From Ixodes scapularis (taxonomy: Eukaryota > Arthropoda > Arachnida > Ixodida > Ixodidae), in contig NW_024609837.1 of assembly GCF_016920785.2 (NCBI RefSeq), positions 23,369,565 to 23,433,564 of the forward strand: a stretch of 64,000 nucleotides of DNA, written 5' to 3'. Every line of letters starts with the position of its first letter. The stretch's first letter is position 1. Shown in pieces: positions 23,151 to 33,563 of this stretch. The position numbers and the translations under genes are program-made. Below the pieces are notes generated by a model. The model saw nothing but the letters and a program-made list of their open reading frames with translations, searched no databases and had not been told where the DNA came from.

Positions 23151-25415
23151 AAGCGGTTCTCCACCCCCTTTTGCCTTCCACCGCCGGACGACCGGACTTC
23201 GACGTTGCGCTCGTTTCGGCGACGGGAGTTGGGTGTAAAGGAGCCGCTGTTCGCGGTCAGAACTCGCGGTGTCGTTGTGTGGAACACTCAGTGTCGAAGG
23301 TTTGCTGTGGGGCGCCTGTGATCTACCCAGAAGGATCCGCACACCTTGGGACTTGATTGAACGGTCTACAATGGATCACTTACCCAAGCACGCGTTTGAT
23401 CCGTCGTCCATTGATCCGGCGACTGAGATGGGTGTCGCGCGTTCGGCGAGCCGAATTCGACGCGCGGAAGTCGGGCCTCGGAACACTGGCGCCTTCTGCT
23501 TCGGGGCCCAGGACACTCGCCGAAGACTTTCGTTTCGGCGTCGGACTCGTCGGCAAGGTGTCAACGTGCTGGTCACATCTCGGCATTGGAGGAACCTGCA
23601 AGACGTTGTTGGTCGGAGCGCACCAGCGGTCAGATGTGGCCGGAACGGATGGCACTTGTTTCAATGTGGGCATTGTCTGTGCTGTCCTGTGGTAACCGTA
23701 AACCTGTTCTTTTTTTGTTTGTGTGTGTGTGTGTTTGTTTTGCAAGGAAAACCTCGATGGAGGTTGACCTTTGTTTTTACGGCATAGTTTGTTATTTCTA
23801 GTTTTACCTGTAGAGTTCTGTTTGCTCACCATTGGTTCATATTTTCAAGACCGTTTAAGATTTTGTTTCTTTAATATATCTCACCTTTTCTTTTTTTTTC
23901 GTGTTACTTGCTGAAAAGTTAGGTTCTCCAACGATCTGCTTTGTACCAGGCGTTTTCACTCGTCTTATTATCCCCATCCTTTTTTATGTGCTTCAACTTT
24001 ACCTTTTTCGAGTAAACACACATCTTTTACTTTTTTCTGTTTTAGACCTTACCATCTCTTTCTACGCACATTCTGACTGGGCAGTGGCGTAGTTTTGCTA
24101 GGGAGCTGAGGTGGCTGGGACGTCCATGAATTAGGGAGGGGAAAGAGGGGGTCAAAGTGCATGTGTATATATTATAGTGTACACTGGATTTCGGGGGAAG
24201 GGGGGGGGGGGGGGGTGCGGAAGCCCCGTAAGCCTCATAAGTCTACCCCCTGGATATGCCACTGTGACTGCGTAACAAGAGACGCTCCAGATGTATTGGT
24301 GGTTTGCTCATAATTTACTCCCTCTACTTCTTGTACTACCTGAACATCCCATTGCCTAAGTCCAATCAAACCAATCTACAAAAGAAAAAAAGGTAATGTT
24401 TGGCATTTGAATAACCACGATTCAATCAGATGTTTGCTCAAAACAACCGTTTCCATTCTTTTCACCAACGGTACGTCATCCCATTCTCAAGATCTCGCCA
24501 GAGGTGTGTTCGGACATCATTTGCTAAATGCAATCCAAAATCTGACATTTTCTCGGTAATTTCTCTTGTCCTTACAACATGAAATCCTCAAAACAAAATC
24601 AACCTTCTCTTTTTCTTGCACCGTGAGCTTCTTCACGGTTCATCTGATTGGCAAAAACTTGTCCCTTTGATCACATCTGTGTCCCCCTTCCTGTAAAGTG
24701 AATGTATCCGTCTAGTAGTGCCTTGTGGTGCCTTGAATGGGCTGAAGAGTGTGTTCAGGCTCAAGTACTGGGGAAGTCTTTGTTGTAGGTTTTTTTTTTC
24801 TTCTGGGGTTTGTTTTTGTGTTGACGTACCTTGTACCTGCAATCCTTTCTTACCTCATATCTCAACCAACCAAATCCACGGGGACCCCCAAATGTCTTCC
24901 GGCACCTCCCACGAGCGGACGTGGGCCAGTTCTAGTTGCGTTTTCCTCCCCCGTCATTTTGTGTTGATGAGAGCTTGTCGAAGGCATTTCCTGGCATGAT
25001 TGAGCTGATCTTGCTTCTAGCTTTGTAGCATTCCTGATTGCCCGTTTAGCAGGAATGGAAGCGGTGTCTATGCTTTGTCTGCACACAGCTACGGCTGCGC
25101 TTATATTGAGGTTGCTTGCGTTAGCTAAAGTTAGCTTTGCGGGTAAGCTGAGAGTCAGTTTTGCGCTTAGCAGATTTCGTCTAGGGTTTTCTGCCAGAGC
25201 TTAGAAGCTGGATCGTGTATACTACATACCAGTGAGCTTCAGTGACTGGTGCATCGAGGGGCACCCCTGTATTTAACTTATTCAACTGTATTTAAAAGCA
25301 CAATAGTTAGGTTTATTGCTGTTGCATTTTTGTCTTTGTTGACATATGCTATCTTCTGTGTGCATGTAAAGATTTTGTGGCTGACGAGTGCTAATAAAGC
25401 TAAAAGCTGACAAAA
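23151..25415 (+). other. KLF 3' UTR (probable)
   Basis: Non-coding sequence after the stop, GC-rich at first and then AT-rich, up to AATAAA at 25393-25398, the first well-placed poly(A) signal I noticed. It contains a TE insertion at 24082-24264. The true end could be earlier. Confidence 0.45.
24082..24264. mobile_element. Short hAT-like MITE with 8-bp target duplication
   Basis: Ends CAGTGGCGTA and TATGCCACTG are inverted, with one mismatch. Flanking octamers TGACTGGG (24074-24081) and TGACTGCG (24265-24272) differ at one base and look like an 8-bp target-site duplication. The inside contains a long G tract and no frame. Confidence 0.65.
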
Positions 25416-26132
25416 TGGAAATACTCTGGGGTAATATTAGTCATAGCACTTAATTGAATGACTCAATTCGATAATTCTTCACTTTCAAATGTTTTTTTTA
25501 ATCCTTTTTTACTTGCTGGAGTATGGCAAGGTTGTTTTGAATGATTGCATTGTTTATTGCTTTTAATGAGTTGAGGATGCTAGTTTTATCTCCATTGATT
25601 TGTTTTGTTCCTTGTATATAGTGTACAATATTAATTATACAAATGTGTTGCATGAAATGATTGTGTTTTGTTATATTTGTTCTGCTCCGACAAAAGGCTC
25701 TCGCATTGCTTTCGTTTTTGCACCAACGCGATAAAAAAGAGTATTGATGTAATGGCAAGCCTGTACTTACATACACCACTATATTTGTATATATCTATCA
25801 TATGAACACACTAACTACTGATCCCATAGATTCCCTTCCTATAAGATGGTAATCCAGCGGTGTGTTCTGGAGGGCACCTAATTTATATGCCAAAAATAAA
25901 AAGTTGTTGGATGCAACTGTTTGTTCTGTTGTGTTGTCTCGGTACTGTGACGTTGAATTGCGAAAAAGCTTGATTGCCATCGGAGGCATTCTGTAAACTG
26001 TTTGGGTGACTGAACTAGAGGTATTTATAACTAAAAGTTAAAAACAATATGCCAGTAAAGTAAGCCGGCATTCAGTCGAGCAACGACTTACCAAAATAAT
26101 ACCGCAAGACTTTTTTTTTTTTTATTACAATA
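25416..26132. other. Intergenic AT-rich DNA
   Basis: No gene, exon or repeat end was recognised in this 0.7-kb stretch. Confidence 0.6.
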
Positions 26133-26331
26133 TTTTGTTTTATCTTACGTCCGGACGCAGCGGACGGTACGAGCTACCCTAGCCAATCCCACTCTGGACG
26201 TAGCCCGTGACACGCTTTCCGCACGTCGCAGTGTCCACTCTTCAAGGTCATGTGACACTCACCTGGCCTTGTATTGGCTCCGATGGCTCGTACAATCCGC
26301 TGCGCTCGGACGTAAGGTGAAACGGAGTATA
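26133..26331. mobile_element. MITE of the CTTACGTCCGAGC family (copy 1)
   Basis: Left arm CTTACGTCCGGACGCAGCGG and right arm CCGCTGCGCTCGGACGTAAG are inverted, with the outer right end GGTGAAACGGAGTATAAG. It is the same family as 26815-27021. The left end is eroded. Confidence 0.65.
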
Positions 26332-26766
26332 AGTTTTAGTAGATCGTTCCGATAGCCTGCTTTCGCGCATGCAATATCATCATCGAAGCGCACAACCAAT
26401 CGACTGTGTGTGTCAAGGAGTGGCCAGGCTCTTTAAATCGACTGCAAAATTAGGTTTAGCCGAAAATGATGATCAAATACTGCATTGGCCACAGGCATCG
26501 GAAAAGCTCGCGCCGCTTTTGAGTCGAAAAGATCGTTTGCTAAGGACGCCGGCTCTCGGCGACGTATGCTCGTTCGGTGGCGCAGTTGGCATCGCGACCG
26601 CTTGCGCCATCTCTTGTCTCCCGTGCGAAACGGCGCCGTATTGTTTGAAGACCGGTGGCTTCGCTGCGTTTCCATAGGAGCTAAGCCTTTTTCTATCTTT
26701 ACTTCTTCCTCAGGTAAGTTCGCTCTTTACAAATTTTGCAAAAAAAAAAAAAAAGAAATGCACCAT

Positions 26767-27148
26767 AAGGCTCGTTCACACTCTTGCAACCGAGTACGAC
26801 CGAGAGAGACCAGACTATACTCCGTTTCACCTTCCGTCCGAGCACAGCGGACGCTAGGAGCCATCCCAGCCAATGCGGCGTTGAGGGCGTGTCATGCGAC
26901 CTTGAGCTCCCTGTGTCGCCCCGCCCCACCGGCAGGTCACGTGACTTTCTCCCGGCGCTGGATCGGCTGGGATGGCTCGTGGCGTCCACTGCGCTCGGAC
27001 TGAAGGTGAAACGGAGTATAGAACCAGCCCCGTTTTTAAGCCTCTTTCAACGTCTTAGCACCATCCGGTTCTAAGACGTTGCAAGAGGCTTAAAAACTGG
27101 TCTGGTCTCTTTCGGTCGTACTCGGTTCCAAGAGTTTGAACGGACCTT
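26767..27148. mobile_element. MITE interrupted by a second MITE
   Basis: Ends AAGGCTCGTTCACACTCTTG and CAAGAGTTTGAACGGACCTT are inverted repeats continuing for about 48 bp (through GAGTACGACCGAGAGAGACC). The inner part holds a second hairpin (TAAGCCTCTTTCAACGTCTTA at 27037 against its complement at 27072-27092). The left arm is split by the element at 26815-27021. Confidence 0.75.
26815..27021. mobile_element. Nested MITE with CTATACTCCGTTTCACCTT ends (copy 2)
   Basis: The 207-bp element begins CTATACTCCGTTTCACCTT and ends with AAGGTGAAACGGAGTATAG, an exact inverted repeat. It is inserted in the left arm of the MITE at 26767-27148. The boundary duplication is ambiguous (perhaps TA). Confidence 0.75.
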
Positions 27149-28017
27149 CAGTGGGCAACGAAGAGCCTGGCCACTCCTTGATACACCCAGTATCTTTTGA
27201 AATTGCCAAACCAGCGCCGAGAGCAAGATGGTGGCGCCGTCCGGTGGCCACATGTGCAACTACATTGTCTTCGCGCGCTTCGGGATCTCGGAGGCGGCTT
27301 CCTCCGATTCGAGATCCCTTCGTGCCGTCCGTGCCGTCTTCGTGCGGAAATCGGTCGCTGCATCAGTGGTCGCCTCTTTCGGAGGCGCAGTGGGGGTCGG
27401 GACGACGGGTGTATCAACCCACCTGGCCCACCCGTACAAACCGCTTCGCGGCGCCCCGCCGTCCCCCGCTGCACCTGCGGAAAGGGATTGGGAGACCCGC
27501 GGATCTCTGAGGCCGTGTTTTCAGCTTACTGTTGTATTTAAAATTTTTCGCAAGTTCTATATATACTACCTAGATGGCGCCACTGTCCACCATTGAGCCC
27601 GTGCTGTCAGGGTCGCGTCCCCGTGGCGCGAGAATTACTACACATACTCTTGCGTAGCTTTGAATACGAACACTGAACATGTATTTGTGGAAACTCTTTG
27701 CATCATGTTTCGAGAATATGTTGTCTGAATACGAGAAACATTCGATTTCTTTCCAGCACTTGGAATAAAAGGTTTAACGATGATTAGTGAGACCCCCTGG
27801 ACTAGAAAGTTGATTTCACGACAATAATAAATTACGCATCGCCGATCTGCTGACAGAATGAATCGTCCAAATACAGCGATAGCGGCCCGCACCAACGTGC
27901 ATATAAATAAATAAAAATATAAAAAAATTACCTGCGAGAAAGAGTTTCGCGTTTTATTCTTTTTTTTTTTTTTTGTGATAGCAAATTATGGGGTTTTTTG
28001 GTTAAATTTTTGGTGTA
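27149..28017. other. Intergenic DNA
   Basis: The first 450 bp are GC-rich, with overlapping frames on both strands but no domain I recognise; from 27600 it is AT-rich. No supported gene. Confidence 0.5.
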
Positions 28018-28962
28018 GCGGTTCAAAAGGTTGGAAAGATTTCGAATTTTCTATATCGTAAAATTCGACAGAAATAGAATTTTCGGCCTTGTTAAACTAA
28101 GAAGTTCGACGCTTTTCGAACCGTCAAACTTATTACGCTAAAAAAAATCGATCCTTTTCGAACTTCCGAACTTATTACGCTGCAAAACTCGATACTTGTC
28201 GAACTTCCGAACTTGATAGACCAAACATTCAATGATTTTTTTAACTTTCATACTTCTTACACTAAAAAGGTCGAAGCTTTTCGAACTTTCGACCTTCCTA
28301 CGCTCAGGAATACGATGATTTTTTAACTTTCTTACTTCTTACACTAAAAAGGTCGAAGCTTTTCGAACTTTTGACCTTCCTACGCTCAGGAATATGATAA
28401 TTTTCGAACTTTCAACCTCATTTATCAAGAGAATTCGAAAAGTTTTGAACTTTCGAATCCTGCAAAGTCAAAAGTTCGACGAACTTCGACATTTTAGGGT
28501 AAAAGTTCGACGTTCGTCGAGCTTCGAAAGACCGGCGGACGGTTTCATTTAAATTTAAAATGTGAGGTACATTCGTAATTTTTTTCTTGAATTTTTACAC
28601 GCGGTGCTGCGTTCCTTACAAAAGACAATGCCGTTTATTTCAATGTTCTGGCTTGCTTTGTTTTAAAGAAATAAATTCCCGAAGGGCCGAGGAAGGACGA
28701 TGAGTTTTTGACGATTGTCGTTTGTGCCATTTATGGTAGAGACGTAGAGATGTTAAACTTTTTAAGAATGATCTATGTATAGCCTAGGTAAGTGTTGTCG
28801 TAAAATGTGATTATTGTTATTCAAAATGAGTTTCTAAGAAATGTCCAAACATGTAACTACAGGCAATTATGCGCTAAACTTTTTTTTGTCTAAGTTGTTT
28901 GGGGTATCGCATTTAAATTAACACCACAGACAGTACATATTATTGCCATTTGCAGAATACAA

Positions 28963-29041
<79 letters not shown>

Positions 29042-29562
29042 CACATTAAGGAATAAAATGACTCATGGGAGAATATTTCTAATATTGTTCAAATTCGGCA
29101 CGTCATTAAAAAAATTTTTTTTTTCGCTTTACGTTTTTGGGACGTGTTTCTTATAGCCTGTACACATTTTGGTAGGAGAAACTTGTTTCGAAGTTTTTAG
29201 CCTCTGAATATGCAAGAATACAACACTTCCGGCCAATTCTTGATAGTTTTTTTTTCCTCCAGTTTTTTATCCCCGCATTCATTGTTATGTTTATTTGTTT
29301 ATTTTTATTAATGGCACAGTTATTTATGTTGAAAAGACATGGCTTTGAACTTCCGAACCACTAAACATTTGACAAGCAGTGCCTTCTGACAACGAGTTTC
29401 CGACAATGACCATCTACGCGATCTTTTATGCAGTGAAGAGCGACATATGCACAAATAATTTCAGATTAAAATAAGCTCGACCCCGCCCTCTTTCCCCGTA
29501 TTGTTTTCTTTAACAGTCCGAAATATCTAGAAGGAGGAAAGGGGGGCTGGAGGGGGGTTTCT
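28018..29562 (-). mobile_element. Diverged, end-truncated copy of the TTCGAA-rich hAT element
   Basis: Read on the minus strand, this matches 61800-63085 of the complete element at 60727-63130. Shared features are the TTCGAA-rich block (28020-28540), AAATAAAT(T/C)CCCGAAGGG near 28670, the TCTAAGTTGTTTG(G)GGTATCGC block near 28890 and AACAGTCCGAAATATCT near 29514. Neither terminal repeat is preserved, and the copy stops at the MITE starting at 29576. It contains an (AT)n tract absent from the other copy. Confidence 0.75.
28965..29038. repeat. (AT)n microsatellite
   Basis: About 36 uninterrupted AT dinucleotides within the hAT copy. Confidence 0.95.
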
Positions 29563-29575
29563 CGGGGTCCATATC

Positions 29576-29827
29576 ACAAGAGCGAATGACATTTTAGCGA
29601 ACGGCGACATTTGAGCGAATGGTCGTTTTAGCGAATAACGGGGGCGCGCGTTAACCCATCCGTCGCGCTGCGCTTTACGCCGCTTCGCGGCGACAGTCTG
29701 CGGCAACTCATTACAGAAATATGAACTCACTTAGCCCACCCGAAAACGCCGCTTCGCGGCGTCCGACTATTCGCTAAAGTGTCGTTTGATGAAACGTGGG
29801 CGTTCGCTAAAACGTCATTCGATCAAG
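29576..29827. mobile_element. MITE with TTAGCGAA subterminal repeats
   Basis: Ends GCGAATGACATTTTAGCGAA and TTCGCTAAAACGTCATTCG are inverted. At least seven TTAGCGAA/TTCGCTAAA-type words occur at both ends. Two CGCCGCTTCGCGGCG hairpins (near 29688 and 29748) sit inside. No frame. Confidence 0.75.
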
Positions 29828-30914
29828 TGAGTGCCTCCCGGTTTCTCGTAGCCGGGTAACCAAAAAACTTCGATTCAAAGCTGCCACTGAATAACGATTT
29901 TTTTTTTTTTTTAATCTTGATTATTACCCGTACTGACCGGCATGACGTTAGCATTTGGGTCTCGGGAGTAAAGTTCAATGGACCTGAACCGGAAGAAAAG
30001 AGGGCACCGGGGGTGGGGGCTGCTGTCACAAATTTATAGATCTGAAGTTGTTTCATAACATTTGTCCCGGTTAACCTCGATTTCTTGCCTGGCACTGAAA
30101 ATAAACACTAAAAAACACCAAATACAAAAAAAAAAAAAATCTTCGCAGACATGTAACGCAAGACGTGCGATGTTTTGTCAAGCGAAGAAGCATAGGCAGG
30201 TTAGCATTATAATTTCGGAGAACACGAAAGTTTTGGCATCGAGAAAACTTCAAAATTGAACTTTGACCAAAAACTATACCGAAAAGAAGGACATCCAGCA
30301 AAACTGTACAATCATAATTCATAACATAAAAGTTTGAACTGAAAACGAACGAACCGCAAACGCAAGCTTAAATTTGAATGCAGTTATGTATATCAAGACA
30401 ATTTAGATGAGCTAACAACGGGGTAAAAGAAGCCGAAAGGAAGATGGCGGATGGTACACCAAGGGAAATCACCAGCACTCATCATGTACTGACAAAAACA
30501 GGAAAATAAAGGAAAAATAACTGCCCGGTGAGATAGCTCTTAGCTGTTTCTGTAGGCGAATCAACGTAAAAAGTTTACAGGGGCGCATAATACTACCTGA
30601 AAAAAAAAAGGTTAAAAACTATAAAAAAATAAAATAATTCTTATTTATATGATATAAATCAGATTACTTTGATTTAAATGCGAAATCATGAATGTCGTTC
30701 TTGCGCTTCCTTAGTTCGTCTGCGGTGTACTGGCGTGGGCGGCCACGTTTCGCTTCTGCCGAAGTTGCTTTGGGGCCGTGTTTGCACTGTAGTTTGTCCG
30801 CTGCTCCAGGTTTCAACTGGTCAGTTGCACCTAAATGAATTTTGCAGCCGTAAAAGTCGGCGACAAAACGGAGCTACGGCCAGCAGTATGCGGAGGGCAA
30901 GTTCGTCTGCTTCT
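29828..30914. other. Intergenic DNA
   Basis: AT-rich sequence with A/T tracts. The open frame 30678-31430 enters the inverted repeat that follows and has no recognisable domain. No supported feature. Confidence 0.55.
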
Positions 30915-32105
30915 TGCGCAGGGGGTAGCGGTGACGTCAGAACGCCGAGCCCTGACTGGCTGATCGCGACCCCCTATCTGAGCGTCGTTTGCTCCTTTGC
31001 AACGTCGTCTGCTCGCAACGCCGTCTGCGTATGTCTTACCTTTCCTGCGACTTTCGGAAGCGCAGAGGCCAAACAATCTTACGCCAAAAATGTGCGTAAG
31101 ACAAAACGTAAGAACAAATTCGTATTCACGAAACGAAATTATCGTAAGTTTTGCGCAGGTTACGACGGAATCCTACGACAGCTCCGAAGCTGTCTTACGC
31201 ACTTCTTACGATCAAATCAGCATGGCCGACAGCGTCGCGGTCGTGACGATCCACGGACGTTTATTTTTCTATGCGCGCTTCTCACGCGTCCCGACTTCAA
31301 GCAGCAAGAAAAAAGTAAAAAGTACTCGAAACAGACCACGACGAACAAGAACGCTGGATCCACAAACACCCGGGAAAGGCTCCAACGGCTACGATTCCAC
31401 CGAACGCGACCAAGCGAGCGCGGCAGTTAGGCCTAGCAGGCACTCCGCGACTCGGCGACCGTCTGCCCACGACCGGCTGGTGTGCTGAATGGAATATGCC
31501 GCGCGACCCTTGTGAACCCTTCCCGTATTATACTTTAATCGCTGACCTTAGTTTTAGATTAAGAGGTCAATTTCTTCCTTTTGTTATCTCCTTGTTTTCC
31601 GAGGCAACGGTGACTCTCGCCGGTGAAAAAGCGGTGAATTTCCGACAGACGCAGGAAAGGTAAAGCAGCCATCGCTTTGACTAGCAGTCGTAAAACAGAC
31701 GACGTTAACTGCGCCAACCCGCCGACGCCGTTAAGGAATGAGGGGTCTCACCGCACACGAAAGGACGGAAAAAGTATTTGGGAGGGTTCTTAGCAAACAA
31801 ACCTCGGCGCCTCAGGACACCTCGCCAGCGAGTCCTCTGACTTCCCTCCTTAATGCGTGTCTACTAGTTGTTAGACATCAACAACGCACCGCTCGAGTTA
31901 TTTCGTCTGACCTCTCTGAAAGGCGAAGTTGAACTCGCTCGTAAAGGCTTGCACTTCCGAAAGTCGCAGGAAAGGTAAGACAGACGCAGACGACGTTGCG
32001 AGCATACGACGTTGCAAAGGAGCAGACGACGCTCAGATAGGGGGTCGCGATCAGCCAATCAGGGCTCGGCGTTTTGACGTCACCTCTACTTCCTTTCTCA
32101 TGCGC
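30915..32105. mobile_element. Long inverted-repeat element (about 1.2 kb)
   Basis: Arms 30915-31062 and 31951-32105 are about 150 bp and inverted. Shared words include GCCGAGCCCTGACTGGCTGA, GATCGCGACCCCCTATCTGA and CCTTTCCTGCGACTTTCGGA. The interior has palindromic TTACG/CGTAAG words and a short direct echo of the arm (GACGCAGGAAAGGTAA) near 31640. There is no intact transposase. Confidence 0.7.
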
Positions 32106-33321
32106 AGAAGACGAAAATGAGCCCACTTGCGAGGCGTATTGGTTCCTCTAGAATTCCGGCAATCATTGGGAACCGGGACTCGAGCAATCGGCTCGCCGGC
32201 GTCATGAAAGGTTCCGACGGATACGCCGGCACAATCTCGAACAGGAGAGTAAGGACGGGAGCAGAACGCGGCAAATTCTGGGAGCTAACATCTCCGGTCC
32301 TGAGAGAAACAACGAAAAAAAAAAGCGACAAAAGAGCAGAGAAAGAAAGCAGACGAAGGGTTAGGCTGCTGCGACATGTTGCTCGGTGGCTTGTCAACTT
32401 TATTTAATTCTGTCAATGCGCGATTTCGGTGTTTTTCTGCAAAGTAAGAGAAAACAACAAGGTTCATACCTTACAGTGATGTCTTGTCGCCGTGCGTAGA
32501 GTGACTAAGTGGTTCTCGATAGAAAAGCTTCGTACCCTAACTAAGGGTTTGTGGACAGCACTTCGTGTCAGGTGAGGTACCTTTTTGCTGTGCCTAGGAC
32601 AAGAAAATATTCTGAAATGTGGTTATACAAAGGCGGCTCTCTGACTCTATGACACTTCTCCTGCCTCATTCGGCGTCAAGGCCCTGATAGCAGACGACAA
32701 CGTTGGTTTCGATTTCGAATCTAACCGAAAAATTACGTCAGCTGAAAAATGTTTAGGCTAGGTGGCGCAAGCTACCGTCTGATGCCTAAAGACAGGGGCC
32801 ATTATTAGGAGCAACTTATCCATGGATTAAAACAAGTCATCGCTCTAGCCATAGTATTTAACAATCTATTATTTCAGGTTCGAATCGATCTTCACATAAC
32901 TCTATTTAGCCTTTGTAGTAAAAATCGCAAGTAATTTAGAATCTAATCTTGATTCTAGGTTCTGATGGAGTTTAAAGCGCTAGATTCCTGACTGCCATTT
33001 TACACGTGTTCTCAAAGTCTCACTCTTTGCAAGAGTTCATTTGAAAATAAAAATATTGATAGTGATAGTAATAACAACTACAGAAATATATCAACCTGTA
33101 GAAACCATAGGTAGGAACACTCGGTAAAAAATATGTGTACAACTAGCAGCGCCATAGTGTCGAGAACCGTTTTGTAGGCTCGGGGCCAGGCCTAACTTCA
33201 AAACAAGCACTCAACGACTGCCGCCTGGTGAGATATCGTGACCTCTGTCCTGTCCTACCTGCGATTGCAGTCAGACGTGTTTTTCGCGCTTCCCCGAATC
33301 CGATCGTGGAATCTAAGCAAA
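32106..33321. other. Intergenic DNA and MRPS11 promoter region
   Basis: No gene was seen in 32106-33100. The last 200 bp before the MRPS11 ATG are moderately CpG-rich and include CAGGCCTAAC at 33187. Translation phase is open upstream to 33238, but there is no ATG in it before 33322. Confidence 0.5.
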
Positions 33322-33563
33322 ATGTCCCGTTTCAAAACGATTCTGGCGGCTTCGAGAAGTCTCAGTTTGTCCCGAACTAAATTCGCCAGCGTCGTAAACT
33401 CTCTTGATCTCGTCGCGGTGACTGGGAGCGGCCAACGAGCACTCTGCACAACATGTCTGCTCAACAAGGCTGAGGACAGGAGGTCTATGATGGCGTCCCT
33501 CCCCAAGAAAGACGAAGGCACTCAGGGCGATAAATCGGCCGACATCGACGCTTCCCACCTAAC
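33322..33563 (+). CDS. MRPS11: MRPS11 exon 1
   Basis: ATG 33322 to donor AAC|GTAAGT. It encodes the presequence and a poorly conserved linker and ends in phase 2. Confidence 0.85.

Noticed and set aside
28020..28540. TTCGAA-rich block as a CRISPR-like or satellite array
   Set aside because: Units are irregular in length and sequence and belong to the subterminal region of a hAT element; the genome is eukaryotic.
30678..31430. 250-codon open frame
   Set aside because: It runs through an arm of the long inverted repeat and has no domain; repeat-derived.
33238..33321. Upstream extension of MRPS11
   Set aside because: It starts with GTG and has no ATG; the 33322 ATG has good context and suits a mitochondrial presequence.
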